Positions 1 through 8,423 of a stretch of DNA of 64,000 bases are shown one piece after another. The translations under genes were made by a program, and so were the position numbers. The first letter of the stretch is position 1; each line of letters starts with the position of its first letter. The stretch comes from Nocardioides ferulae (GTDB lineage: Bacteria; Actinomycetota; Actinomycetes; Propionibacteriales; Nocardioidaceae): positions 62,001 through 126,000 of the forward strand of contig NZ_QZVR01000008.1 in NCBI RefSeq assembly GCF_003660455.1, given 5' to 3'. Under the pieces are notes generated by a model that was not told the origin of the DNA, searched no databases, and saw only the letters and a list, made by a program, of their open reading frames with translations.

Positions 1-395
1 GGCCGGCGCTGCCCAAGATCGCGCTCGACCACGCGGTCGCGGAGCCGGCCGCGGACGCCGGCCGGGTGGTCACGGTGCCCTCGACGTTCGGGTGGGAGGA
101 CATCGGGGACTTCGACTCGCTGGCCGCCCTGCTGCACGCCCTCGGCGATGCGTCCGGGCACGACCCGGTGGTGGCCGGACCGCGGGTGCTCGGCGACGAC
201 GCCCTGGTGCGCCCGGTCGACAGCACCGGTCTCGTGGTGCCGCAGTCGGGGCGGATGATCGCGGTCGTCGGCCTCGACGACGTCGTCGTCGTCGACACCC
301 CCGACGCGCTCCTGGTCACCACCCGGGCCCGGGCCCAGGAGGTCAAGCAGATCGTCACCGCCCTCAAGGACGGCGGCCACGCCGACCTGACCTGA
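1..395 (+). CDS. manC: Mannose-1-phosphate guanylyltransferase, C-terminal part
   Basis: The gene enters from the left edge, so its start is outside the window; the frame runs from base 3 to a TGA at 393-395. The visible residues include PKIAL, HAVAEP and FGWEDIGDF, which match the C-terminal part of the nucleotidyltransferase domain of GDP-mannose pyrophosphorylases. The enzyme makes GDP-mannose from mannose-1-phosphate and GTP in the cytoplasm, the donor for mannosylated lipids and glycans. The phosphomannomutase that supplies mannose-1-phosphate is at 9395. A homologue sits beside the F420 genes in mycobacteria, so the context fits. Only about 130 residues can be read. Confidence 0.85.
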   Translation, partial: PALPKIALDHAVAEPAADAGRVVTVPSTFGWEDIGDFDSLAALLHALGDASGHDPVVAGPRVLGDDALVRPVDSTGLVVPQSGRMIAVVGLDDVVVVDTPDALLVTTRARAQEVKQIVTALKDGGHADLT

Positions 396-399
396 CGCC

Positions 400-454
400 G
401 AGCCGTCGATCGTTCCGCGACACGCCGCAGAGACACGGGAATCAGTGACGGGTC
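400..454 (+). repeat. Covarying-arm hairpin element, copy A
   Basis: A 39-base core (408-446) is flanked by arms GAGCCGTC (400-407) and GACGGGTC (447-454), complementary at 7 of 8 positions. The core contains CGTTCCGCGACACGCCG, identical to copies at 3974-4032 (minus strand) and 53531-53591. Within the core TTCC (413-416) can pair with GGAA (438-441). It begins five bases after the manC stop, between convergent genes. Function unknown; a terminator, REP-like or protein-binding element are all possible. Confidence 0.75.
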
Positions 455-496
455 AGCGTTCCCCCACCCCCCAGCGACCCATCACCACGAGACGTG

Positions 497-636
497 CTGG
501 CGCGGCGAGCGCCAGCGAGCCTGCGGCAGCGCGCACAACCGCGAGCGGAGCGAGCCTGGTTGTGCGCAACGAAAGGGCGGCGAGCGAAGCGAGCTCCTGG
601 TCTTTCCGCAGCGGAGCTGCGGGCGGCGGAGCCGCC
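497..636. repeat. Array of short hairpins between convergent genes
   Basis: Consecutive stem-loops can be read: 497-503 with 509-515; 531-540 with 558-567 (10 bp, GCGCACAACC arm); 606-612 with 616-622 (GGA loop); and 622-627 with 631-636 (GGA loop). The loops and spacers repeat GCGAGCGGAGCGAGC-like words. The array ends one base before the stop of the minus-strand gene at 638, so it may end transcription from both sides. Confidence 0.6.
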
Positions 637-637
637 G

Positions 638-1378
638 TCACATGGCGTTGGGCTCGGGGGAGTCCATGTAGTCGTAGGTGTCCATGAACTCCTTGAGCGC
701 CGCGCCGCTGGGCTCGGAGCAGTACTGCCAGACACCGACGTGCTCGCCCTGCCCGGCGTTCTCGGCGCCGCCGACCGACCAGTGCGTGAGCGCGATGTGC
801 TGACCCTCCGGGAACGCGCCGCCGTCGGCCTCGGTCCACGGCACTGCCTTGAACTTCAGCCGCATGTTCGAGGTGCCCTCGAAGTTGTCGGCGATCGCCT
901 CGATCTGCTCCATGACGGCCTCGTCCTCGGCGGCGGTCTCGTCGTACCACATGACCGTGTAGCCGTGCTCGAGGTTGTGCACCAGGGTGCCCAGCGGCGG
1001 CCGGTCGGTGCCGCGGTAGAACTTGCGCTCCATCGTGTCGGGCATGTCGTAGTGCTGCCCGAACGCGGGCGGGGCGTCCTCGTAGAGGATCGGGGTGCCC
1101 GGCGGGACGTGGTCCTGCTCGCCGTCGGCCGGCTTGGTCTCGATGGGCTGGCAGGCCGACGCGGGGGCGCCGATGTCCTCCACGGCGAGCCCCTCGAACT
1201 CCTTCTCGTCGAGGTAGTTCTTGATCGGCTGGATCAGGGCCGCACCGACGATGAGCAGCGCGATGGCCGAGCAGACCCCGACGATCATGAAGCCGCGGCG
1301 CCGCTCGGCGCTCTTCTGCTTCTTGCGAAGGTCGTCGATGACGGCCTGGCGGTCGGTCTTCGGGGGGTTCTTGGCCAC
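638..1378 (-). CDS. DUF3105 membrane-anchored protein
   Basis: This is a 246-residue protein with a GTG start. A charged N-terminus is followed by one membrane segment (about residues 30-50, FMIVGVCSAIALLIVGAAL), so the bulk is probably extracytoplasmic. The outer domain carries the DUF3105 hallmarks PPAFGQHY and HNLEHGYTV, with conserved histidines and glutamate that could bind metal. Its biochemical role is unknown in the family as far as I know. It lies 92 bases downstream of the F420 genes on the same strand and could be read through from them, but nothing links it functionally to F420. Confidence 0.8.
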   Translation of the reverse strand: MAKNPPKTDRQAVIDDLRKKQKSAERRRGFMIVGVCSAIALLIVGAALIQPIKNYLDEKEFEGLAVEDIGAPASACQPIETKPADGEQDHVPPGTPILYEDAPPAFGQHYDMPDTMERKFYRGTDRPPLGTLVHNLEHGYTVMWYDETAAEDEAVMEQIEAIADNFEGTSNMRLKFKAVPWTEADGGAFPEGQHIALTHWSVGGAENAGQGEHVGVWQYCSEPSGAALKEFMDTYDYMDSPEPNAM

Positions 1379-1470
1379 GGCTCGGCGTTCCTCGGGGGTG
1401 TCAGGGTCGGGCGTGAAGGAGCGCCGGGGCGGGTGCGACCGCTCCGGCGAGGGGGTTATGTCGGGCGAGT

Positions 1471-2445
1471 CTACGGAGTTGCCGGTCGCAACAAGTGCGG
1501 GTCGGCCGAATCCGGGGCCCAGCCGTGGGCGAAGGCCAGAGCCGCCAGGAGCCGCGGATGGGCGGCGGTCGGTGCCAGCAGGGCCTCCGTCGGCGAGTCC
1601 GCGTCGACGCTGACCGGGGCGGCTCCCAGGACGGCCGTCACGGCGGCCGCCATCTCGCCCGCGGTCGCGGGGGCGCCGAACGGCGGCCGGTCGACCGGGT
1701 CCCCGCGAAGCGCCCGCACGACCGCCTCGCGGGCGCCGTAACCGAAGAGGTCGCCACCCTCGCGACGGACGAGTGCCGCGGCCCCGGGGCCGTCCTCGCC
1801 GGCCGGGAGGACCAGGTCCTCGCGGCCCCGGACGACGGCGAACGGGCGGGCGCCGAGCTTGCCGGTGGCGAGCTCGGCCAGGCCCGCGATCTCGTCGGCG
1901 ACCGCGGGCGCGGTGACCGCGAGCTCGTTGCCGTGCCGGTCACGTCGTCCGGCGAAGTCCTCGAGCACCACCAGCCCGGCGGCACCGACGGCGATGTCGG
2001 TCTGACCCTCCCGCCAGGCCCGGCCGGCGGTGTCGGTGACGACGACCCCCACGTTGCGGCCGGTGCGCCCGAGGAGGGCGGCGCGCAGCCGCCGGGCGGA
2101 GCGGTCCGGGTCCTCCGGGAGCAGCACCACGTGCCCCGACGCCACGTTCGAGGCGTCGATGCCGGCGGCCGCCATGGTCAGCCCGAGCCGGTTCCGCACG
2201 ATCGTGGTCGCACCGCGCCGGGCCACGACCCGCACGGTCTCTGCGGGCAGCGCCTCGTCGCGGGTGCCCGGCCGGACGCGTCCTTCGGCCTTGCTGACCA
2301 CCTTGCTGGTCACCACCACCACGTCGCCGTCGAGCAGGTCGACGAGGGGGCCGACCAGCGCGGCCAGGTCGTCGCCGGCGCGCACCTCGGGCACCCCGTC
2401 GGGTGCGAAGACCTCCAGGCGGCCCCCGGCCCGCTCGTCGCTCAC
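1471..2445 (-). CDS. cofE: Coenzyme F420-0:L-glutamate ligase, without nitroreductase domain
   Basis: The enzyme adds L-glutamate residues to F420-0 in the cytoplasm using GTP. Family signatures are VVTSKVVSKAEGR near residue 50 and TDTAGRAWREGQTDIAVG near residue 145. The GTG start at 2445 overlaps the stop of cofD in the sequence GTGA, so translation is probably coupled. Mycobacterial FbiB is about 450 residues because a nitroreductase domain is fused at the C-terminus. This protein is 324 residues: after the ligase core (to about 240) only some 85 alanine-rich residues follow, too few for that domain. The last reduction step of F420 synthesis must then be encoded elsewhere. Confidence 0.88.
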   Translation of the reverse strand: MSDERAGGRLEVFAPDGVPEVRAGDDLAALVGPLVDLLDGDVVVVTSKVVSKAEGRVRPGTRDEALPAETVRVVARRGATTIVRNRLGLTMAAAGIDASNVASGHVVLLPEDPDRSARRLRAALLGRTGRNVGVVVTDTAGRAWREGQTDIAVGAAGLVVLEDFAGRRDRHGNELAVTAPAVADEIAGLAELATGKLGARPFAVVRGREDLVLPAGEDGPGAAALVRREGGDLFGYGAREAVVRALRGDPVDRPPFGAPATAGEMAAAVTAVLGAAPVSVDADSPTEALLAPTAAHPRLLAALAFAHGWAPDSADPHLLRPATP

Positions 2446-3440
2446 CCGGCCACCAGCTCGACCGCGGCGCGGGCCATCGCGGCGGTCGCGTCGTCGTCGG
2501 TCATCATCAGCGGCACCGCGCCGGCGCGCAGACCGGCCGCGGTCAGCTGCGCCAGCTGGTCGGCGTCCCGCTCGTCGATGAGCCAGCCGTCGAGGACCCC
2601 GCCGTCGGCGCGCGCCCCGTAGTGGCGGCCGACCGCGCCCGCGGTCACCTCGACTCCGATCGCGCTCAGCATCTGCTCGGCCATGCCGCGCACGTGGGCG
2701 CCGCCGACGATCGGCGAGATGCCGACCACCGGGGCCGCCGTGTCCGCCAGCGCCTCCCGCAAGCCCGGGACCCCCAGGATCGTGCCGATCGAGACGACCG
2801 GGTTCGAGGGCGGCAGCAGCACCAGGTCGGCCTCGGCGATGGCCTCGACCACGCCGGGGGCGGGGGAGGAGTCGTCGAGCCCGACCACGACCACCGCCTC
2901 GGCCGGGACCTCGGCCCGCAGCCGCACCCAGTACTCCTGGAAGTGCACCACCCGGCGCCCGCTGGGCGAGTCGGGGTCGGCGATGGCGACGTGGGTCTCG
3001 ACGCGGTCGTCGGTCATCGGCAGCAGGGTGACGCCCGGCTGCCAGCGCCGGCACAGCGCGCCGGTCACCTGGGAGAGCGAGTAGCCGGCGTCCAGCATCT
3101 GCGTGCGGACCAGGTGCGTGGCCACGTCGCGGTCGCCGAGCCCGAACCAGGTCGGCTCCACGCCGTACGCCGTGAGCTCCTCGCGGATGCTCCAGGTCTC
3201 CTCGCGCCGTCCCCAGCCCCGCTCGCGGTCGATGCCCGCGCCGAGCGTGTACATGACGGTGTCGAGATCGGGGCAGACCTTCAGGCCGTGCACCCACCAG
3301 TCGTCGGCGGTGTTGGCGACGACGGTGACCTCGGCATCGGGGGCCACTCCCGGCAGGTCGCCCCGGCGGAGGCCGTGCAGCAGGCCCTGCAGGAAGCGGG
3401 CTCCGCCCATGCCTCCGGAGAGCACGGTGATGTTGCGCAT
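2442..3440 (-). CDS. cofD: 2-phospho-L-lactate transferase (F420 biosynthesis)
   Basis: CofD/FbiA transfers a phospholactate-type moiety from a GDP- or GPP-activated intermediate to the deazaflavin Fo, giving (dehydro-)F420-0. The 332-residue protein opens with LSGGMGGARFLQGL, followed by NTADDWWVHGL and LPPSNPVVSIGTIL, the usual CofD motifs. The ATG at 3440 follows an AGAAGG ribosome-binding site. It is the first gene of the cofD-cofE pair, which overlaps by four bases. It is divergent from whiB across about 200 bp, the same arrangement as fbiA and whiB2 in Mycobacterium. Confidence 0.92.
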   Translation of the reverse strand: MRNITVLSGGMGGARFLQGLLHGLRRGDLPGVAPDAEVTVVANTADDWWVHGLKVCPDLDTVMYTLGAGIDRERGWGRREETWSIREELTAYGVEPTWFGLGDRDVATHLVRTQMLDAGYSLSQVTGALCRRWQPGVTLLPMTDDRVETHVAIADPDSPSGRRVVHFQEYWVRLRAEVPAEAVVVVGLDDSSPAPGVVEAIAEADLVLLPPSNPVVSIGTILGVPGLREALADTAAPVVGISPIVGGAHVRGMAEQMLSAIGVEVTAGAVGRHYGARADGGVLDGWLIDERDADQLAQLTAAGLRAGAVPLMMTDDDATAAMARAAVELVAG

Positions 3441-3509
3441 GGCACCACCTTCTCGTACCCGCCGGGTAGTCCACCTGGGTGGTCCGAGGAGGCCATACCA
3501 GATCCGGGC

Positions 3510-3539
3510 TTGACTTGGCGTGTACGACAGGCATGTAAT
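3510..3539 (+). promoter_or_regulatory. Promoter of whiB
   Basis: TTGACT at 3510-3515 and TGTAAT at 3534-3539, separated by 18 bases, each match the housekeeping consensus at five of six positions. Transcription would begin near 3546 and leave an untranslated leader of about 95 bases before the GTG at 3641. The divergent cofD promoter should lie in the same interval. Confidence 0.5.
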
Positions 3540-3640
3540 TCCCACAGTGTTCTTCGCCGGTTCCGAGGGAGTGGCCCGGCGGAGCAGAAAGGGCCCACGG
3601 GGGCGACCGCCCGCGGGGTCGGGTCGAAAGGGCGGGTGCC

Positions 3641-3895
3641 GTGAGAGAACTCTTTCTCCTCGACGGGAGCGCCGAAGACCCGGGTTGGCAGGAGCGCGCG
3701 CTGTGCGCTCAGACCGATCCGGAGGCGTTCTTCCCGGAAAAGGGAGGGTCGACAAGGGAGGCCAAGAAGGTCTGCCTCACCTGCGAGGTCCGGACCGAGT
3801 GTCTGGAGGCCGCGCTGATGAACGACGAGCGATTCGGCATCTGGGGTGGCCTCTCCGAGCGGGAGCGTCGCAAGCTGAAGAAGCGGGCCGTCTGA
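3641..3895 (+). CDS. whiB: WhiB-family iron-sulfur regulator, WhiB2/WhmD type
   Basis: An 84-residue WhiB protein. Four cysteines can be seen: one in RALCAQTDPEAFFP, two in VCLTCEVRTEC as Cys-x2-Cys, and one five residues on, the 4Fe-4S ligands. They are followed by the GIWGG turn and the basic tail ERERRKLKKRAV that contacts DNA. WhiB2-type proteins bind the principal sigma factor and control septation and cell division. The GTG start is preceded by a weak ribosome-binding site. Placement opposite cofD/fbiA matches whiB2 of Mycobacterium. A 13-bp terminator follows the gene. Confidence 0.93.
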   Translation: MRELFLLDGSAEDPGWQERALCAQTDPEAFFPEKGGSTREAKKVCLTCEVRTECLEAALMNDERFGIWGGLSERERRKLKKRAV

Positions 3896-3930
3896 GCCCT
3901 GCGCGCTCGCGCACCGAGACACGTCGCGCT

Positions 3931-3960
3931 GTGCCCCGTCACCGGTCGGTGACGGGGCAC
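3931..3960 (+). terminator. Terminator of whiB
   Basis: GTGCCCCGTCACC (3931-3943) and its exact complement (3948-3960) form a 13-bp stem with the four-base loop GGTC, 35 bases after the whiB stop. There is no T-tract, as is usual in high-GC actinobacteria. Confidence 0.8.
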
Positions 3961-3973
3961 ACGCGTCTGTACG

Positions 3974-4032
3974 GCGAGGGGTCACTGGTTCACGCGGTTT
4001 CGCGGCGTGTCGCGGAACGATCGACCCCTCGC
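3974..4032 (-). repeat. Covarying-arm hairpin element, copy B
   Basis: On the minus strand a 39-base core (4022 down to 3984) is enclosed by perfect 10-bp arms, GCGAGGGGTC at 3974-3983 and its complement at 4023-4032. The core shares CGTTCCGCGACACGCCG with copies A and C. Its arms have a different sequence from both other copies but remain fully complementary. It lies behind the whiB terminator and 42 bases upstream of the glycosyltransferase -10 hexamer, in opposite orientation to both neighbours. Confidence 0.75.
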
Positions 4033-4074
4033 GCGGCGCTTCGCCGCGGTTCGGAGCCGTGCCCTGCTCCGGGC

Positions 4075-4080
4075 TAGGGT
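4075..4080 (+). promoter_or_regulatory. Leaderless-type -10 box of the glycosyltransferase gene
   Basis: TAGGGT lies eight bases before the GTG at 4089, so transcription should start at or next to the start codon. This supports GTG 4089 over the upstream ATG at 4059. Confidence 0.6.
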
Positions 4081-4088
4081 TCCGCAAC

Positions 4089-7001
4089 GTGTCCGCTCCC
4101 ACCGCCTCCGTCGCCGCGGTCCTCGTGAGCCACGACGGCGCCCGGTGGCTGCCGGCGGTCCTCGACGGACTGTCCGGCCAGCGGGCGCGCCCGGCCCGCA
4201 TCGTCGCGGTCGACACCGGCAGCAAGGACGGCAGCGCCGAGCTGGTCGAGGCCGCGCTGGAGTCGTGGCGAGCGTCCGGCCTCGAGCCGGCGACCGCCGA
4301 GCTGCTCCGCGTCCCCTCCGCCACGTCCTTCCCGGCGGCGCTGGAGCTCGCGCTGGAGGCGCTCGACCAAACGCCGGGCGAGCCCTGCGAGTGGGTGTGG
4401 CTGCTGCACGACGACGCCAACCCCGACCCCGCGGCTCTCGAGGAGTTGCTCGCCGCCGCCGCCCAGCACCCCGACGCCGACGTGCTGGGCCCCAAGCTGC
4501 GCGAGTGGCCCTCGCTGCGCAGGCTCCTCGAGCTCGGCGTGACCATCTCCGGCACCGGTCGGCGCGAGACCGGCCTCGAACGAGGCGAGTACGACCAGGG
4601 CCAGCACGACGAGGTCCGCACCGTGCTCGCCGTCAACACCGCCGGCATGCTGGTCCGCCGGAGCGTGCTCGACGAGCTCGGGGGGCTCGACCCACGACTG
4701 CCGATGTTCGGCAACGACCTCGACTTCGGCTGGCGCGCGGCCGCGGCCGGACACCGCGCGATCGTGGTGCCCCAGGCGGTGGTCTTCCACGCCGAGGCCG
4801 CGCACCGAGGCGTCCGGCGCACCCCGCTGACCGGGCGGCACACGCACTACCACGAGCGCCGCGCGGCCCTGTGGACGCTGCTGGTCAACTCCAGGGGCAG
4901 GGCACTGCCGTTCCAGACGGTCCGGCTGGCGCTCGGCACGCTGCTGCGGATGCTCGGATTCCTGCTCGTCCGGTCGGTCGGCGAGGCGCTCGACGACCTG
5001 GCCGCCCTCGTCTCCGTCTACTCCCGGCCCGGCGAGGTCCGCGCGGCGCGCCGGGCCCGCGCCCCCCTGCGGCGGGTGCCCCCCGAGCAGCTGCGGCCGC
5101 TCCTCGCTCCGGCCTGGGTTCCCTACCGGCACGGCCTGGACTTCGTCGGCGACCTGGTCTCCGCGGTGACCGACCAGGCGGCCGACGTCGCCGAGCGCCG
5201 CCGGGCCGCCGCGGCCGAACGCGACCCCTCCTCCTTCGCGGCTCAACGGCTGGCCGCTGCCGAGGACGACGAGGCGCCGGAGGTCGACTCCGGCCTCGTC
5301 GCCCGCTTCCTGACCAACCCGGTCGCGGTGCTGCTCGCGCTGGTGGTCGTCGCGCTGGTGGTCGGTGCCCGCGAGGCGTTCGGCTCGGTCGCGGGGGGCG
5401 GCCTCTCGCCGGCCCCACCGGCAACGGGTGACTGGTGGCGGCTCTACCTGGAGTCCTGGCACCCGCTGGGCCAGGGCACCGACGTCCCCGCGCCGGCGTA
5501 CCTGCTGCCCCTCGCGCTGCTGGCCAGCCTCCTGGGAGGGCCCGAGCACGCGGTGAGCGCCGTTCTGGTGCTGGCCGCACCGGTGGCGCTGTGGGGAGGC
5601 TGGCGGTTCCTGCGGGTGGTCGGCCGGCTGGTCTCTCTCCGCGGTGCCCCCCGGTGGCTGCTGCTCTGGGGAGCCACCGCCTACGCCCTGGTCCCCGTCG
5701 CCGCAGGTGCGTGGAGCGACGGCCGGCTCGGCCCGGTGGTGACGGCGGCGGTGCTGCCCTGGCTGGCCCATGCGGCGCTCGGCTTCGCCGACCCCGAGCC
5801 GGACCGGCGCTGGAGGGCGGCCTGGCGCAGCGGACTGCTGCTCGCCCTCACCACCGCGTTCTCGCCGGTCGCCTGGCTGCTGTGCGCCCTGCTGGCCGGT
5901 GTCGTGGTCACCGCGGCCCTGGTGATCCTGCGGGGATCCGCGCCGGATCGATCCGTCTGGGCCCCGCCTGCACTGGCGGTCGCGGTCGTTCCGCTGCTGC
6001 TGGCGCCCTGGTGGCTGCCCGCGCTCCTGCACGGCGCCGGCGAGGGTCTGCTGCTCGAGCCTGGCACGCTGCCCTCCCCGGAGCTCGACGGGCTCTCCCT
6101 GCTCACCGGCCGGCTCGCGGGGCTGGGCGCGCCGGCCTGGGTCGGCGCGATCCCGGCGCTGCTGGCCGTGCTGGCCCTGCTGCCTCGAGCGACCCGGGTG
6201 CCGGTGCTGGTGTGCTGGGTGGTCGCGCTGGTCGTGAGCGGCACCGCAGCCGGTCTCGCCCTGGTCGGCTGGGAGCTGCGGGCCACCAGCACCCCGCCCG
6301 GGCTGGGCTTCCTCGTGGTGGTGCTGCACGGCACCTTCATCGTGGCGACGGTGGCCGGCGCCCAGGGGGCGCTCGCGGCGCTGCCCGGCCGGACGGCCTG
6401 GCGCCGGTGGGTGCTCGGTGCGCTCGTCACCGGCGCAGCGATCACGCCGCTGGCCGGGCTCGGCTGGTTCCTCGCCGGCGACCACGGCCGGCTCGTCGAC
6501 GAGGGCGACACCGACATCCCGGCCTACATGGCGCAGAGCGCGCTGCAGGGCGACGCGCACGGCATCCTCGTGCTGCGGGGCAGCGTCGAGGAGGGGCTCG
6601 ACTACACGGTGCGGCGCGGTGACGGGCTGACGCTCGCCGAGGACGAGGTCCTCGCGCTCACCGACGAGGACGCCGGGTTCACCGCCGACGTCCGCTCCCT
6701 GGTGTCGCGCCCCTCGCCGGCGCTGGTTCGTTTGCTGGCCGACCACGGCGTCGAGCACATCCTGCTGCCGGCTCCGGCCGAGCCCCGGGTCGCCGCCTCG
6801 CTCGACGCCACCACCGGGCTGGCACAGGCGAGCACCGAGGACCGCGCGGACCGGGCCTGGCGCCTCGAGCGGCCGCTGTCCGACGAGGCCCTCGACGGGC
6901 CGCGCGACTGGTTGCGGCTGGTGCTGCTGGCGGTTCAGCTGGTGGCCCTGCTCGCCGCGCTGGTGCTCTGCGCCCCCACCACCGAACGGAGACGACGGTG
7001 A
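4089..7001 (+). CDS. Family 2 glycosyltransferase with multi-spanning membrane region
   Basis: A protein of about 970 residues. Residues 1-270 are a GT-A glycosyltransferase 2 domain: it opens AAVLVSHDG, has the metal-binding DD at 108-109 in HDDANPD, and GNDLDFGWR near 215. Hydrophobic stretches begin near residue 280 and dominate from about 410 to 840 (for example LLALVVVALVV and LLAPWWLPALL), so the C-terminal half is a polytopic membrane protein with an outer loop near the end. Acceptor and sugar are unknown; the mannose-activation genes nearby make an envelope glycan plausible. Its stop overlaps the next start as GTGA, which ties it to the DUF5719 protein. Confidence 0.85.
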   Translation: MSAPTASVAAVLVSHDGARWLPAVLDGLSGQRARPARIVAVDTGSKDGSAELVEAALESWRASGLEPATAELLRVPSATSFPAALELALEALDQTPGEPCEWVWLLHDDANPDPAALEELLAAAAQHPDADVLGPKLREWPSLRRLLELGVTISGTGRRETGLERGEYDQGQHDEVRTVLAVNTAGMLVRRSVLDELGGLDPRLPMFGNDLDFGWRAAAAGHRAIVVPQAVVFHAEAAHRGVRRTPLTGRHTHYHERRAALWTLLVNSRGRALPFQTVRLALGTLLRMLGFLLVRSVGEALDDLAALVSVYSRPGEVRAARRARAPLRRVPPEQLRPLLAPAWVPYRHGLDFVGDLVSAVTDQAADVAERRRAAAAERDPSSFAAQRLAAAEDDEAPEVDSGLVARFLTNPVAVLLALVVVALVVGAREAFGSVAGGGLSPAPPATGDWWRLYLESWHPLGQGTDVPAPAYLLPLALLASLLGGPEHAVSAVLVLAAPVALWGGWRFLRVVGRLVSLRGAPRWLLLWGATAYALVPVAAGAWSDGRLGPVVTAAVLPWLAHAALGFADPEPDRRWRAAWRSGLLLALTTAFSPVAWLLCALLAGVVVTAALVILRGSAPDRSVWAPPALAVAVVPLLLAPWWLPALLHGAGEGLLLEPGTLPSPELDGLSLLTGRLAGLGAPAWVGAIPALLAVLALLPRATRVPVLVCWVVALVVSGTAAGLALVGWELRATSTPPGLGFLVVVLHGTFIVATVAGAQGALAALPGRTAWRRWVLGALVTGAAITPLAGLGWFLAGDHGRLVDEGDTDIPAYMAQSALQGDAHGILVLRGSVEEGLDYTVRRGDGLTLAEDEVLALTDEDAGFTADVRSLVSRPSPALVRLLADHGVEHILLPAPAEPRVAASLDATTGLAQASTEDRADRAWRLERPLSDEALDGPRDWLRLVLLAVQLVALLAALVLCAPTTERRRR

Positions 7002-8404
7002 CCTCCCTCCCGCCTTCGTCGCAGCCTGCCTCCCCGGGTCGGCGCAGCGCACGTCGCGCCACCGGCGGCGCACGACGCCCGGACCTGACCGTGGTGCTGG
7101 GCGTGCTGCTCCCGGTCGCGACCCTGGGCATCGCGTCGCTGGTCACCGCCGCGCCCCCCGGCGCCACGCCCCGGCCGCCCGAGCGCAGCGCCCTCACCAC
7201 CTCGACGCTGGTCTGTCCCTCGGCCACCGAGCGCACCACCCAGGTGGGCGTCGCCTCCACCGAGCCCGAGGTCAGTGGCGAGGTCACCGTCGGCGGCGCG
7301 GAGCCGCTGGCGGTCGCCAGCGGCAGCGTGGCCGAGACCGATCGCGACGACGCGGTGGTGCTGTCGGGAGCCGACACCACCGCGCCGGGCCTCGTCGCGA
7401 GCCGGATCGTCGCCCCACCCCTCGCCGCCGCCGGCTGTGCCGCCCCGGACGCCGACGTGTGGTTCACCGGGGTCGGTGCCGCCGCTCGGCGGGCCTCGGT
7501 CCTCGAGCTGGTCAACCCCGACGCCGGAGCGGCCGTGGTCGACGTCAGCCTGCACAGCGGTCGAGGCATCGTCGACGCCCCCGAGCTGCGCGGCCTCACC
7601 GTGCCCGGCGGCGAGACCCTCCGCGTCGACCTGGCCGAGCGGGTGCCGCGGCGCGGCGAGCTGGCCCTGCACGTCGTCACGGCGCGCGGACGGGCCACGG
7701 CGTTCGTCGAGAGCCGCGACGACCCCCTCGGCCGCGGCGGGGTCAGCCGCGACTGGGTGCCGGCCCAGACCACGCCCGCCGAGGACCTGCTGCTGCTCGG
7801 CGTGCCGGACGGCGCGGGGGAGCGGACCCTGACGATCGCCAACCCCGGCGACGACGAGGTCCGCGCCCAGGTGCGGTTCGTCACCGACGACTCCGTCTTC
7901 GCGCCCGACGGTCTCGAGGAGGTCCGGGTGCCTGCCCAGGGCGTCGCCCGGGTGGCGCTGGCCGGCCTCCTCACCGGCGCCGGAGACGTGCTCGGGCTCG
8001 GCGTGGAGGCCTCGGGCCCGGTCACCGCCACGCTGCGATCGGTGGCCGACGGCGACCTCGCGCTCACCGTCCCCGGTTCCCCGCTCGAGGACCCGACGGC
8101 ACTCGTGGTGCCGGCCGGAGAGAAGCGGCTCCTCCTCGCCGGGGCCGACAGCACCGGCGCGGTCAGCTATGTGGCCCGCTCCGCCGACGGGGAGAAGCTC
8201 GCCGGCGACCGGGTCGAGATCGCGCCGGACCGCGGCCTGTCGATCAAGCTCCCCCGCGGGGCGGTGCTGGTCGAGCTCACCCAGCACGGCACCACCGTGG
8301 TCGGCGCGGTCCTGGCCGCCGCCGCGGGCTCCAGCACCGTGCTGCCGCTGTCCACGCCGCAACGGGAGTTGCTGGTGCCCGACGTGCGTCCCGGGCTGCC
8401 CTGA
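6998..8404 (+). CDS. DUF5719 family secreted or anchored protein
   Basis: A 468-residue protein whose GTG start overlaps the stop of the glycosyltransferase. After an arginine-rich N-terminus there is one hydrophobic segment (about residues 28-50) and then an extracytoplasmic region rich in beta-type repeats, such as VLELVNPDAGAAVVDVSL and RTLTIANPGDDEVRAQV. This matches the actinobacterial DUF5719 family, usually found directly behind such glycosyltransferases. It probably works beside that membrane enzyme. No catalytic motif was recognised. Confidence 0.75.
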   Translation: MTSLPPSSQPASPGRRSARRATGGARRPDLTVVLGVLLPVATLGIASLVTAAPPGATPRPPERSALTTSTLVCPSATERTTQVGVASTEPEVSGEVTVGGAEPLAVASGSVAETDRDDAVVLSGADTTAPGLVASRIVAPPLAAAGCAAPDADVWFTGVGAAARRASVLELVNPDAGAAVVDVSLHSGRGIVDAPELRGLTVPGGETLRVDLAERVPRRGELALHVVTARGRATAFVESRDDPLGRGGVSRDWVPAQTTPAEDLLLLGVPDGAGERTLTIANPGDDEVRAQVRFVTDDSVFAPDGLEEVRVPAQGVARVALAGLLTGAGDVLGLGVEASGPVTATLRSVADGDLALTVPGSPLEDPTALVVPAGEKRLLLAGADSTGAVSYVARSADGEKLAGDRVEIAPDRGLSIKLPRGAVLVELTQHGTTVVGAVLAAAAGSSTVLPLSTPQRELLVPDVRPGLP

Positions 8405-8423
8405 CTCCCTGCCGGCCCGCCGC

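Noticed and set aside
1471..3534. A single 687-residue fused protein across the F420 genes
   Set aside because: The upstream half is out of frame with the real cofD gene; CofE starts at GTG 2445 overlapping the cofD stop.
4074..7073. A 999-codon open frame antisense to the glycosyltransferase gene
   Set aside because: Its composition (Gln/Arg/Gly/His-rich, no domain) is that of a mirror frame in GC-rich DNA, and the plus strand encodes a clear enzyme.
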